Source of the DNA: Dimargaris cristalligena
Taxonomy: Eukaryota > Kickxellomycota > Dimargaritomycetes > Dimargaritales > Dimargaritaceae
DNA: 64,000 nt
Reading direction: 5' to 3'
NCBI GenBank assembly: GCA_027576995.1
Contig: JANBQC010000071.1
Location: 1-64,000 of the forward strand
Below are positions 34,639-46,000 of the stretch, piece by piece (position 1 is the stretch's first letter; each line of letters opens with the position of its first letter). A model generated the notes under the pieces. It made no database searches. It worked only from the letters and a program-made list of their open reading frames with translations, and had not been told where the DNA came from. Position numbers and translations under genes: made by a program.

Positions 34639-34800
34639 ATGACCACCTTTAAACAGTTTCTGGTTATCGCCCTGGTCTTCGGCGCCGTCTGGGTTGCCGC
34701 TGCCCCTGCCTCCAACACGTCGTCTAGCGACACCGCCCCTCTGGCCACCCGGGCTCCCCGAGCCAAGGATGATGTTGTCTGGTCCGACCGCCGCGCTTAG
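34639..34800 (+). CDS. Small predicted secreted peptide (53 aa)
   Basis: Single-exon frame of 53 residues. Residues 1-22 form a classic signal peptide (Lys5 then LVIALVFGAVWVAAA, cleavage likely before APAS or after AAA-P). The mature part is about 30 residues, Ser/Thr/Ala-rich then charged (RAPRAKDDVVWSDRRA), without cysteines. Codon choice is strongly biased to C-ending codons, unlike the flanking AT-rich DNA, which suggests a highly expressed real gene. The leader is long and CT-rich, with TATAAA at 34299-34304. I recognise no family; a secreted or processed peptide is all that can be inferred. A dibasic site (DRR) near the C-terminus could be cleaved by a Kex2-like protease. Confidence 0.6.
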   Translation: MTTFKQFLVIALVFGAVWVAAAPASNTSSSDTAPLATRAPRAKDDVVWSDRRA

Positions 34801-36861
34801 GCACTCCCAACACCACTGGCCCCTCTTAAATCTCACTTACAGTCGTCCCTCCACCCTACACGCCTTCTCTCACTTGCTTTCTTGACGATAGCTAGCTCTA
34901 CCGTTTCCGTATACTTTTAACCCCAATTTCACTTGTTTTCTTTGATTTTTTTTTAACCAACTGATGCCACTCCTCCCATATTTGCCACACTTGTCCTTAC
35001 ACCGGCATTTATTTTGTTTACGATCTTTCTCATTGCCCTAAGGCTTGGAATCATTTTTTGAAAACGGCAACGGTCCAATACTCTTCCCATTCAGTGAACT
35101 ACCTCCTACCCATCACTCCGTGACGCCCCCCTCCTTCCAATGTCTCTGACTGGTGGGGAAAGGGGTGAATGTTGGACGTGGTTGTGATGATGGTATGTAG
35201 TATGTTCTTTCAGCCGTGGTCCCCGTTTCGTGGAGGACATGCGAAATCCTCATTGATTTCCCAATCATCCAATGTACCTTGCCTCTTTGTTGTTCTGATA
35301 AGTTTTTTCATCGCGACCCATGCTAGCTTTTGGCGTCATCAATAAATACCAGTTTTTGTTTTTCGGGGCTTTCAAACTTGTGCTCGCCTATAATTTCTGC
35401 CAGTGCTTTGGGTTGGAGGGGGGGGGTTAACCGGAAGTGCAGCGCAGTATTTAAAGGATATGTTTTGCTTACCTTAATTTGCATAAAGCTACGGCGTCAC
35501 ATAGTTTACCTAGAAGTGCCAAATCGTTTACTAGCTGTAGTACAGACACGGACTGCTCTATATCGAAAATTGTTTTTTTTTTTACAATTTGATTATTGTT
35601 TCATCCACCAATTTCTATGCTATGCATCGCATCGACTTCTATAAATAGCGCTGTTCTATAGTCCATAATATCCCGTGAAATTAACAATCGATCTCGCAGC
35701 ATCTTAATTCTAACTATATTTTGAGATATGACTGTCGTCGAGACTAGGGTGTTTATTACAGCGCTCCATTTCCTGGAAGACTGTATTATTGGTAGGCAGG
35801 GTACCGTGTTTTTGCTATTACTGAAGGGTGGGGGCAATTCTAAAAATCAAATAAGAAACAGTCTAGTGGAATTGTAATTATAATTAGTGAATTGGATAGT
35901 TAAACTATCGGTATAGTTGTTAAATGGATGGGTCACTGTGGAACCGCCACCATCCCTTTTTGTCCGAACCGACTGCCTAAATATCAGCATTCGGAAACCA
36001 AAACGGGATATTCGCATGGCTTTGTTTATTTACAGACCCGAAATCAAACAAGGCGCTTGGTGAACCTCCCGATTTCATAATTGTAGGGCTCCGGCTTCAG
36101 CTTAGCGCATTTTAACCCGCCCATTTATTTTCGTAAATCCGCTTAGTCATAAAGATACATGCGACCTTCTAATTCTCATTTTACTTACCACTATGAGTAG
36201 CCATTAGGATGTAGAATCAAATGTAGTCGATGAAATATAACCGTATTTAGAATTTGGTGCTTGGCGGTGGGGAAATAGGTCGTTTGTGGCTACTTCCGGT
36301 TTATTCCGATTTTTCCGGGTAAATTCACATAACTCGATACCATTCCTTTCCGTCAAAGGAAAAAGTATAGGGGCTTCTGGGACCGGGGCGTGCTACGCAT
36401 TTTAGATGGGACCGAGTCCCCGTCTACAAGCATTTCAGTGCACTGCCTGAGAACCCTTGGTCTTTGGTTGGGTCCGATTAGATCGATAAATCCAATAGAT
36501 CATGAAGGCATTGCATTATAGACCCACAGTCAGTGCCATCACAAAAAAAAACTCGCATGTAAATGGGTCAGTGGCCCAGAAACTCAATATACCGCGGAGT
36601 TTAATACTTAGTGCATCTATATCCCAGGACACTGCGCTATTAGCCATCCCCACCGGTAATATTATCCATAGACCGCACTAAAGTTTTGGTGGACTATTGT
36701 ATTAATTTTCATCGTCACCCCTCATCGGTGCCCTTAACCGAATTAACCAGCGCTAGGGGCTGATTGATAAAGCATGTCGTCACCAACTGATTTACTTTAC
36801 CATCCCCTTTTGAATTATCCATTTTATTTTATCGGTCTTTTTGATTCTTCCTGGTACCCCC
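34801..36861. other. Intergenic region after the small peptide gene
   Basis: The first ~300 bases are T-rich and probably the 3' untranslated region of the peptide gene. Beyond that I see no coding segment, repeat or RNA gene. Confidence 0.45.
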
Positions 36862-37005
36862 ATACGGCTAGGGTTCAACTAGGCTATGTAACGAACAATC
36901 CATTGGATGAGGCTAATCCTACTGGTTAAAAATGAATCACGCGCCTATTTTCCCACATACTTATCATTTCAAATCTTATACAACTGTGCTGAATTTCTCA
37001 CATAC
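36862..37005 (+). mobile_element. MITE copy C
   Basis: Diverged copy of the family in the same orientation as copy A: GTTCAACTAGGC near the left end, GGATGAGGCTAATCCTACTGG inside, and CTTATACAACTGTGCTGAAT near the right end. It lies only 477 bases before copy B. Confidence 0.75.
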
Positions 37006-37481
37006 CCTTTGCATTTTACATATATAGAAATTCATTATACCAATATATCGTCAACACCCAGCACTACCGGTGGCGCCTTTATTAAACAACACTTGTGTCC
37101 AGTCCGGAGTAGAGTACGCCAAATGCCCTCGTTTCACCCAGTATTCCTCCATAGGTTATGCATTGTTCCAATTGAAAAAGCAAGTACCTCTTCGAGCGAA
37201 GCTTCGGTGAATTATTAAAAAGGGGTGTGGGGATGGAGCAGATGAGTGGAGGAGAAGGACCGATCCCAATTAAAACCCCTGGAATCTATTGTCTTCGGTT
37301 GCTAGGACTTAGTGGCTGAAACTGGGATGCCCCAAGCATCAATAAAACCCCGCCCCTGGCATAGCTGACGCCAACCCCCCCCCCTAGCACCTAACCTAAT
37401 TTTAGATGAGAGATTCTATATATTGAGAAGTAGGTTTTAGAGTAATACAGGGCAGTCCCGAGAAACGATTCTCTCTGTCTA

Positions 37482-37622
37482 TATGGGAGTAGTTCAACAG
37501 GCTGTATAACGAAAAACCCATTTGATGAGGCAAATACTACCAGTTTAAAATGAACATCCCACCGATTTTCCCATACGCATAACAGTTAAACCCTTATACA
37601 ACCGAGCTGAACTTCACCTATA
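37482..37622 (+). mobile_element. MITE copy B (close relative of copy A)
   Basis: By eye about 90 percent identical to the copy at 30056-30196 over its whole length, with identical outer TATGGGAGTAGTTCAACA and the same internal segment. Its right end runs directly into a (TA)n tract (37619-37640), consistent with insertion at TA. It ends about 115 bases upstream of the secreted-protein gene at 37737 and may supply part of its promoter region. Confidence 0.85.
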
Positions 37623-37640
37623 TATATATATATATATATA
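37619..37640. repeat. (TA)n run at the MITE copy B edge
   Basis: Twenty-two bases of alternating T and A, about 97 bases upstream of the secreted protein start codon. It may serve as an AT-rich core promoter. Confidence 0.65.
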
Positions 37641-37736
37641 AGCAATGTGCACCGGAGTCATTTTATCATCAAGATTTCTACAAGATCTACTATAGCGCCA
37701 CCACATCCCCCTATACCCAATTCATTATTCATCAAA

Positions 37737-38497
37737 ATGCGGCTCGCGATTATATGTCTAATTATTATACAGTGGATGGTCATTTCCTCTGCTCGACCTG
37801 TGCACCGGTTTGCCATTGAGAATATCAAAAACTTCATCAACCCATATGTCCATGTCATCTCACCGGTAAGTTTGCATCCCTGTTGTAATTGGCTAAAATC
37901 AGATATAGCTTATTCGTTTGAGCTCAGCTCTGGATCATTCGCTACACTCGAATACGTATTAATGTAATCTATCAATATTATACTTCGTAATTCTACTCCC
38001 CAATTCTAGAAAACAAGCGATGCCAAGCACAGCTCTAGTCTCCCAAGTACACCCCCGCCATCCCAGTAAGCTACCACTTATATTATAATTCGTAAAATGT
38101 TTAGTGTATCCCGGGTAACAGCGCTCGAGCAATTCGTATGGGCCAGCAACATTGTTTGCTCTCATAGAAACCCCTTACTGGAGATCCTAATGGATCCACC
38201 TAGTATACATAGTTGGTGGAAGTTATTTTCAGCTGCCCCCCGCAAACTGCAGGGATTTTATTACTCAACCAGCTTGCTCGTTTGGGTGACGTAGCTATTA
38301 AATGATGGAGATCTAACTATACGATGTTAAATATTCGCTTTTTTAAAACTGATACTTACGACTGATCCTGCAGACTTGACCCTGGCTTGGTTAACCCTAC
38401 CGACTATCCAAATAATAGCGAGTCGGTGGCCCCTACCAGTGGCATCATCAGTTCGCCCATAACCGATCGTAGTATAGTATTGCCAACGTTAGCATAA
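37737..38497 (+). CDS. Predicted secreted protein, Ser/Pro/Asn-rich (102 aa, spliced)
   Basis: Three exons: 37737-37865, 38010-38065, 38374-38497; 102 aa. Donors GTAAGT and GTAAGC and acceptors TTCTAG and CCTGCAG fit, with phases 0 and 2. Residues 1-18 are a signal peptide (LAIICLIIIQWMVISSA, cleavage near SA-RP). The mature chain begins RPVHRFAIENIKNFINPYVH, then becomes low in complexity and rich in Ser, Thr and Pro (SSSLPSTPPPS, ESVAPTSGIISSPI), with no cysteine. I know no family with this pattern. The 308-base second intron could hide another exon. Flanks: MITE copy B upstream, a strong hairpin in the 3' flank. A secreted or cell-wall role is plausible but not shown. Confidence 0.6.
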
Positions 38498-38529
38498 TGC
38501 CTACTCTATTACCAGAGCTGTAAAATATT

Positions 38530-38571
38530 ACACTCGTTTTTACGCATATCTAATGTTGCGCAAACGAGTGT
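38530..38571 (+). other. Hairpin in the 3' flank of the secreted protein gene
   Basis: ACACTCGTTT at 38530-38539 pairs perfectly with AAACGAGTGT at 38562-38571, and CGCA/TGCG inside the loop can extend the stem. It begins 33 bases after the stop codon, so it is likely in the 3' untranslated region. No polyadenylation hexamer was identified next to it. Confidence 0.55.
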
Positions 38572-39280
38572 TTGGTAGAGCGACCTGACCAATTTATTAG
38601 GGACCCTGAATATATATGAAAGCCCGAGAACCCTTAATTATAGGCCACTGCCCTTCATCCTTTTATCTCCCAATATTCCAACTATAATGACATAATATCA
38701 TGAACGGACCATGCCAACTTCTCATTAATATCCTGTATTTCTCATCCCTCTTGTTGCCATACTACCTAATTAAATAATGTCGGTCGACTTTATGGCCGCC
38801 CATATGATTTATTTTTCCTTTTACGTTTACTGTTACGTTTTGTAGGCCGACCCCTAGCTCCAATATTCATATAATTATAAAAAAAATTTAAGTACCCCAT
38901 TAAGCTATTGGAACAATGGGGATCAGGGGGATAGAAGGGAGAGGTCATCTAGGAAAATCCCCATCATCGGGTTCCAACACTGCCATCTGAACCCTATTTC
39001 CTGGCCTATCTCACTCTCCTCACCCACTGCCCATAGGGTCTGAAACCAAGCCTTACAGCTTAGCCTGGGAATCCGCGCCTTCCAGCGGATTCCAACCCCC
39101 TCTACCAGCCGGTATCGGGCAGAGTGCTCTGAGCTACAGGATGGGCACCACATATACACACTTTGCTTCCCACCAAGTCCAGAGAATTCCGACATTGGTT
39201 CGACCATATTTACTTCCCTTTTCCATCAAGAACCGACTTATTCTTTGTAGTATCGTTTGTCTTTTGGTTTTACGTTCACC
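38572..39280. other. Intergenic region upstream of GET1
   Basis: Nothing coding is seen. It is presumably the GET1 promoter and the 3' end of the secreted protein transcript. Confidence 0.45.
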
Positions 39281-40801
39281 ATGTATCTCCTACTCGTCAT
39301 TCTATTCATCTCATTCCTCACCGAAATATGCCACTGCATTGGCTATTCGACGCTTGCTAGCCAGGTCAGTTTCCAGTCCCCCGAGCACGGGTGTACCACG
39401 CCAACCCACCCGGTCTATGGACACGAGGTGCACCGCGCTTGGCCTTCATTTAGTGTTCGAGGGATCAATGAACCCATTTATCCTCCAACCTTTCCATTTG
39501 CTGATTTAGACGACCCCGTGTACTTACCACTAATTAGCCATCTACGGACTTGACTTTTTTCACCAACTATTCAATAGGCGTGGTACTGGTACCGCCGCAT
39601 ACTCTTTGCTAAAGAAACCGCGGCCCAGCAAAAGCTTAAGGATGGCCTCCTTGCCCTCAAGACCGAGCTCCGCCAAACTACAGCACAGGTAGGTTCACCA
39701 CTATGGTACAAATAAGGAGAACTGGAATCCAAGGGCACTGCCTAACACAGCTCTGGTATTCCACTTAGGTAATAACGGCCTGATACTTGTCAACTAACGC
39801 ATGGAATGAACCTGCGTCGAATCTATTATATATACCCCTAATGGCCACCTGGGTCGTGCTCTCTATATAGGACGAATTTGCGCGATGGGCGAAGCTAAAA
39901 CGTCGCCTGGACAAGGATATGGCCACCTTCGACAGCAAAAGTAAGCCCTCGCATTCCCAGTGGAATTGTGTCTAACGCCATTTACTCAAGTTTACTGAAA
40001 ACCTTTCCCTGGTTGAGCTCCGACGGTGCCCGCTCACCCAATGCATTGGAGGATAGTCCTGTCGCTAATTGGTCTAGAGTTGCATGCTAAATCCATACCG
40101 TCACTAAACCATTTTTTGTCCTATACCCCAACTGCATCATTTCATATATCCCGGCTTTTCAGCATCCGAGCAGGCCTACGCCAAATCTGCCTTTGAGATT
40201 AAAGTGACTATCTTTATGCGAATCTTTCTCTACGGCATCCGCACCTTCGTTCTGTTCTGGTATCGTTCGTCCGCCGTGTTCTTCTTGCCCACCCACTGGT
40301 TTGATCCCATCTCATCCTTTTTGGCATATCCCCTGGCTCCCACCGGTAAGTACTTCACATGAGTAGGCCGTCGAATATTAAATTGGCGAGTCGAAGGAGT
40401 TTACCTCGACTACCTTTTTTTTTGTCCATCGCCCGTTCTCCCAGGTTGGGTGGCCATCTGTAAAGGGATGGCTGTCATGGCCCCTGGCATGCATTAGATA
40501 CGGGTCACGGGATAACCCGGTATTGGGTTGCCCGAACTGAATATGGGTGGGTGGGCGGGTTGCTTAGTATCCCTCGTTTCAATGCTCAATGTGCTGCCTT
40601 TCGTAGCATCTATTATGCCCACCTCCATCGGTATGTATATTATGTAACTAATCGAATGATTTCCCGAACTGAAATTTTGATTATGTATTCCAACCAGGTT
40701 CGGTGAGTGTCCCTATCTGGATGTACGTGTGTCACCGCGTTTGCTCACAGAGTGTCCGAACCATCCAGCAGATGGTTCAACCGGCTGATACCAAGTATTA
40801 A
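39281..40801 (+). CDS. GET1: Tail-anchored protein insertion receptor GET1 (WRB homologue)
   Basis: Five exons: 39281-39364, 39578-39688, 39871-39940, 40163-40345, 40698-40801; 183 aa, all junctions in frame. Residues 1-20 form the first transmembrane segment (YLLLVILFISFLTEICHCIG). A cytosolic coiled coil (about 35-95) follows, with the family block TAQDEFARWAKLKRRLDKDM split by an intron at the DEFA boundary. Two further membrane segments are in FMRIFLYGIRTFVLFWYRSS and the SVSVPIWMYVCHRVCSQSV end. GET1 and GET2 form the ER receptor for GET3, which delivers tail-anchored proteins; the coiled coil contacts GET3. Length fits fungal GET1. Intron 4 (352 bases) contains a possible 24-nt cassette exon. 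The gene sits between small secreted-protein genes. Confidence 0.92.
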
Positions 40802-41124
40802 CCGCACCAGGATCTGGGTCATTTCAATATTATTCTTATTGGGCTTCATAGTAAATACCCGAAGGCAACTGCCCACCAATGAATAGCGCACCCCATAACA
40901 CATATCGCCGATCCTAATCTAGAAATCCCCAGTTTTATTAGCACCTGTGGATTTAAAACGAGTATCAAAAAAAGAGAAACTATGCCGAAATAAAGTATAT
41001 AGTGACACCTCCTTAAATGTTGGGGTGGGGGATACGGAAAAGTAAAGTTGGCTTGAGTTGGTTGGCTGGCAATGGGTGTAACTTGAGTCGGTTTCCCACC
41101 GAGGCGCTGCAGCTCGACCGAATT
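40802..41124. other. Intergenic region between convergent GET1 and cysteine-rich protein genes
   Basis: It contains the 3' flanks of both genes. No coding segment was seen. Confidence 0.5.
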
Positions 41125-41670
41125 TTAGTTAAGCATGTATTCGTGACAGTATTCGCACGGATAATTGGGTAGTTTTCCATAGATGTAGAACCCCGAGGTC
41201 CCTTTGGGATGGTTGGAGCAGCACCCCCCGCCTATGCTAAGGCATTGTTTGACATCCATGTTGACTCCGATTCGATGACCGCAATCCTAGATAGACCGAG
41301 AATTGATAATATCATAGCCCGAAAAAATACAATGAAATATATTGTTGAGTAATTAAGAAAATGCACTTCAGTGGCAGCATTCCGCTGCTGGGGAATCCTT
41401 TATATAATCGTAGATTGCCAGGAAAAGGTGCTGCCTGGAAGATGGCACCGGTTCAGGATGGCCTTGCTGACAACTTTCGACTTCGGATTCCTGATGATAC
41501 TACACCAATAGCCCATATAAAGCCAGTAAATATAAGCATTTAGATATTTGTTTTAACCCTATCCCTACAATCATAATAATAATAATAATAGTACTTACCA
41601 TACTATACGTGGTTCCAATGATCGAAACCACAACACATAAAAGTAGCAGGTTGCGAAGAGCCATGGTCAT
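41125..41670 (-). CDS. Small cysteine-rich secreted protein, six mature cysteines (77 aa, spliced)
   Basis: Two exons: 41599-41670 (ATG at 41670, or in frame at 41664) and 41125-41286, joined in phase 0 across a 312-base intron with donor GTAAGTAC and acceptor CTATCTAG. Residues 1-22 form a signal peptide (RNLLLLCVVVSIIGTTYS). Almost all of the mature protein, about 54 residues, is exon 2. It has six cysteines: DCG, QC, GGGCC, PCEYC, in the order C-x13-C-x5-CC-x18-C-x2-C by my count. Length, signal peptide, even cysteine number and gene-poor context resemble fungal effector or antimicrobial-type proteins. I do not recognise the spacing as hydrophobin, CFEM or defensin. Both exons are short, so the gene is invisible to a simple ORF scan. 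Function is unknown. Confidence 0.72.
41573..41591. repeat. (AAT)n microsatellite in the intron of the cysteine-rich gene
   Basis: About six AAT units directly inside the intron, a few bases from its donor site. Confidence 0.75.
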
Positions 41671-43255
41671 ACTGGACAAAATGCAAATGGTGTGCGAGGG
41701 TTGTAAATATGAATATTTAGCGATTTACGAATAATATATCAGATATTCAAAGAAATACCAAATCAAAATTACGAACTAAGGTTGAGCACCATCCTAAAGA
41801 GGAGGTGTATTTCTAAAACAATGGTAAAACCCAGGCAAAGGGCAACTCTTGTAAAGGGCTAGGCGGCACGGGGAAAGGTGGCGGGGGAAGTAGCAGAGGG
41901 CTGAGACATGAAATACCAGGCACAAGCTCCGCCAAATGGTACACACAGTATCCAGCTTTTAAAACAAAAAATCATATCGGGTAGAATCAACCCGTCGGTC
42001 GACTAGTAGTGTCATTTATACGGCCACCCTTCCCTACCCCTTGCGTATTTTTCCATCCCTCTTCCTACAGGCTTGACTGGGGCTAGTAGTATCTCCTATT
42101 CAGCTTTAATATTCCTCCTCTCTTAATTTGGTGCTTTTTACCATGTACTCCTGGGCTCCTTTGTTTCCCTCTCCCTTTCTTTCTCTCTACTGCCTCACCC
42201 TCCAGCTCCAAGGTGCGCCCCATGGGTCGACTCACTTATACACCTGAGAGTACATTCTACCACACTCTTTTTCTAAATTTACCGCCAAGGCAAACTTGTT
42301 GGCATCATTCAGTCATGGCTGCCTAACTCTGCATCAGACGCGGAGGTCACGGCGGGGAGGGAAGGGGAATGGGTATTGTACCGTACCCTCTTCTCCTTTA
42401 ATAATTGACCATAGAATGCCTTGCAATGAGGTGGAATCAATACCACGGATAATTTAAAATTACGTATCCATTACAGTCAACTAGGCCAGTCCCGGCGCAC
42501 GTAAACTTCATCCTCACTCCACCCCGCATGTGTGTGGGTGCCTCTCGGCTGAAGAAATGTACAAGGTGGGGGGGGGAGAGTAGAATGGGCCAAATAGCCG
42601 ACCCCATTCACCACTATAATCCCCCATACTTACTTTTATCCTTAGCTCCCCTCCCAATATCCCCCCCCTTTGGTGGCTGAGTTACTTGGTAAAATTAAGC
42701 AGGACTAGGTTACTGTGTAGAAAATTTCGCCGACATTATCTGTAGCTAAAAATCATGGGTTAAGCCTCAATTCACCCAGTCCATTTTGTTTTCGGGGCGC
42801 AAAACTAACCACTTTCAATTTACGCCGCCCGCCCAGCCGGGCGAATTTCGACCATATCGAATGTGTCCCTAGAACATGAGGCTACTAGATCACTCTCTCC
42901 CTATCCCATCCCGGTCGGAGGCACTCGGGCATTGGTGATACTAAATGAAATGTACACCTTGACTGAGTCGCCCAGCCTCTTTGATACTCGTCTATCTGAT
43001 GCAGTGTAAAGTCTACTACCTCTAAGCACATGTAAAATATATAATAATGATTAGTATAGCATTGGTAGTCCATTAGGCGCTGACCCGATATACCCTGGCT
43101 AGCACCCCCCCCCCCGGCTGGAACTCCATTAGTGGCATGGACTATGTGGTAACATGAAAGCACAACAAAGGGCTTAGTCGCTTGTTTATTATAATGGAAA
43201 TACTCCACCCCTATTCAGCGTATTTGATGGTAGTAGACCTGGCAGGCGGAATTGA
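41671..43255. other. Gene-poor region between the cysteine-rich gene and NSUN5
   Basis: No supported gene. A 34-codon frame at 42142 (MYSWAPLF...) lies in CT-rich DNA and looks like composition rather than a gene. Poly-C tracts occur near 42660 and 43105. Confidence 0.45.
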
Positions 43256-45598
43256 CTACGCGGATTTAGAAATCGGCATCTTGTATTTCTTCCAATTCTT
43301 AGTATTAGGGACTTTAGGAGCCCGCACAGTCCCGCCGGACTGATCGGCCGCGGCTTTCCGCTTAGATTTTTTGGATGACTGTGAAGTATTTTGGTTATCC
43401 GTCGGGTGGTGGTCCATGGGCTCCACCGGAGCGAGCACCTCCCACGCCGGGAGGGACGTAAGGTCTTCAATAACTTCGGGTTCTCCGACCCGCTCAAATA
43501 AAGCGGCGAAAAACCCAATTGTATGATCCATATCCGGCTGACAGCGAATGACGCATTCCGCCTGTTCGGCCGTTAGGGGGTGGAGCTCCGACTCCTGGGT
43601 GTCTGTGGGCGAGTCGTCCAGAACGGCATCGGGTCGAGGTGTGGTTGGTTCGGGTAGGCCAGAGATACCCCGGTGGGTCCAAGTGGGTAAACACCGTGGC
43701 CGCTCTACCAGCTGGAAATGGGGGTTAGTGGCTAGAACGCGGGCCACCACTGATTCATTTTCAATGTGATGCAGAGAACAAGTGGAATATACAATGCGCT
43801 TTACACCCGGGACTGGTAACCGCGATAAGTGAATATCCGCCCGGATTGGATTAAAAGATACGGCAATATAAAAATAAACAAAGAAAGGTGGTTACTGTGT
43901 TAGCAGGCAGCTTGATAATGGGGGCACGATATATTTGGAAACATACTTAGCCGGGGGGGGGGGTTACACTACCAAACCTACAGTTTGGGGAGGGGTAATT
44001 CACCCAAATCTATAAGCAACTTACATGTCATGGCGTGGTTGAGTAGTCTGACCTGGACCTCGGCTAAATTAGCCAGACGTTCCGCCAAACTGATCCGCTG
44101 GCGCTCTTGCCGGACGTCCTCATCGGCTGCGAACTGATCGACCAGATAATCCAACCGATTCACGATTCCCGATCCGGAACACGACGGGTCCAACAATATA
44201 TATTCCACCTGGGCCATTTCGCGGGAATGGGGCGGAACTTCCATGAAATCCCCCTGCAGGGCCCGGATGGCGCGGCAACCGGCCTTGCCGGTGAGGATTT
44301 CGAGGGTCCGTAGCCGCCGCGGGTCTTTGTCAAAGGCATAAATGGTACCCTGATTCGCCATGAGTCCGCACAAGTGACTGGTTTTATTACCCGGTGCGGC
44401 ACAGGCATCGATCACCTGAGCGTGCGGGGCGGGAGCTAACAGGGTGGCGGGGAAGCAGGAAGCCTTGTCCTGGAGGATAATGTCCCCCGAGACAAAGAGA
44501 GGGTGGTCATGGAGATCGGTTTGAACGGGAAAGACGAGCATATCGGATAAGTGTTCGTCGATTTGCATGACCTGACCTCTGAATAAAAAATATAAAAAAG
44601 TAGGGTGATGGGTATGCGTATCAGGTGTAAGTCGTCAAGGGAGGAATTGGGTGTACCTCATAGAAAATGAGTCCTGTTGGGTAAATTTTGGAATATAAAC
44701 GCCACAAATTCCCCTATAATTGGCCTTAGTATCATGTAGTAGCCAGCAGTATCAAGGCAGGCAGTTGTCATCTCAGCAATGTAAACCGAAACCTACTTGA
44801 GTTTTGATAGCAGTACCGGCGGCGTATTGAGCACGAAACCCTGCTCTTCAAATTTCTGGATAACCTTGGCCATGGTGGTTTTGAGCAGATTGATCCGAAC
44901 GTAGCGCGGGGGTGTATCTATAGGAGATTGTAAACAGCATATTAATGTAAAGGGATCAGTAACTAGGTACAATGGCCTATCTAGAGTAACACAGGGCAGA
45001 CATATAGCCAGGGCATATGGCAGGGGTTATTGCTCCTGCTATAACCCATAAACATAATACAGTGGTTAGCCATTTCTACCATTGAGCAATTCAAATACAT
45101 ACTCAGAGCGAGGTCAGCGGCCTCCTGTAGCTGCTGTTTCTTTTCCAAATTCCGTTCGGCTACGAGTTCATCGAGTGCTGTTTCGAGCTGGGGCCGCGCC
45201 GCCGTCATGCACTCCTTCAGTAATCCCCGCGGCAGTTGCACCGTACCCTTCTTGGTGAACAAGGTATCGTGAGTCAACACCAGCGCTAAACTCAGCGAGT
45301 CGTTTAAAACGGGATACTGGGCCAGAAGGTCGCTTCGCTCAATGATCGTCGTGAGAGCTCGGGCGTATTTGAGGGTCTCACACACTAGGGCGTAGAGGGG
45401 GCGGCGTTTTTGGTCGGGGACGTCCCGGTTACCAATGGTCAGACCCTTGATGGTGCCCGACCGGTACTTCAGCCGGTCCAGGACTTGCCGGGCAAACTCG
45501 TACAGGTCGGTTTGACCAGCACTAGGCCGTCTCCGATCAGAATGGGTAGAATGGTGGGCAGGGCGCGGGGCCTTATGGGGCAGGCGATTAGGGGCCAT
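43256..45598 (-). CDS. RCM1: NSUN5/RCM1-type rRNA (cytosine-5) methyltransferase
   Basis: Four exons: 45103-45598, 44797-44917, 44025-44578, 43256-43812; 575 aa. The N-terminal helical region (about 1-165) is followed by the RNA-recognition block TPPRYVRINLLKTT. The catalytic domain has SAM-binding VIDACAAPGNKTSHL (about 260-274), DPSCSGSG with the motif IV cysteine (about 339), and, after the last intron, FPGVKRIVYSTCSLHHIENE with the motif VI catalytic cysteine. The order and the TCSLHHIENE end are those of NSUN5/RCM1, which methylates a conserved cytosine of the large-subunit rRNA (C2278 in yeast 25S). The C-terminal tail is Lys/Arg-rich (SKKSKRKAAADQ, NWKKYKM), a likely nucleolar signal. 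It is longer than yeast Rcm1 (490 aa) mainly through an acidic segment before that tail. Donors GTATGT, GTAGGT and GTAAGT were used. Confidence 0.92.
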
Positions 45599-45968
45599 GG
45601 GACAGAAGGGGGGGGGTTGTGCGGGTTATATTGGGTTGGGCAATGGGACTGTAATGGGTCGAGTCGGGTGAATAATTCGCTTTTCGTAATAAGTTGGTTT
45701 GGGAGTGGATTGTATTTACATGTACTAAATGTTGCGAGCGCCCATAGACTTAGGCCCAGGGTCTCGGTTATTTTTCCAATGGGAAATTCAACGGCATGAG
45801 CACTCCCCTCTATTTTTTCATTTTAGTTATTTGCTGAAAAACCTGGCTTCAGTATTTATCTGCGCGGGTCACGTGCATAATACGATAGATCTTCCATTGT
45901 ACTCCCACAACAACAATGATCATCATCTCTTCAAGCCTAGTTTGGAGACCACCTTATATAATATACGA

Positions 45969-46000
45969 GAGGTTCAACTAGGCTGTTCATAAAAAAAATC
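45969..46000 (+). mobile_element. MITE left-end fragment
   Basis: AGGTTCAACTAGGCTGT matches the inner left terminal repeat of the family; the rest of the element is missing or unrecognisable. Confidence 0.4.

Noticed and set aside
40446..40498. Alternative terminal GET1 exon (GWVAICKGMAVMAPGMH)
   Set aside because: It follows a usable acceptor in phase, but it would truncate the conserved SVSVPIWMYVCHRV third membrane segment, which exon 5 supplies.
42142..42246. 34-codon plus-strand frame starting MYSWAPLFPSPFLSLYCLTL
   Set aside because: Composition reflects the CT-rich DNA; no downstream exon or promoter support.
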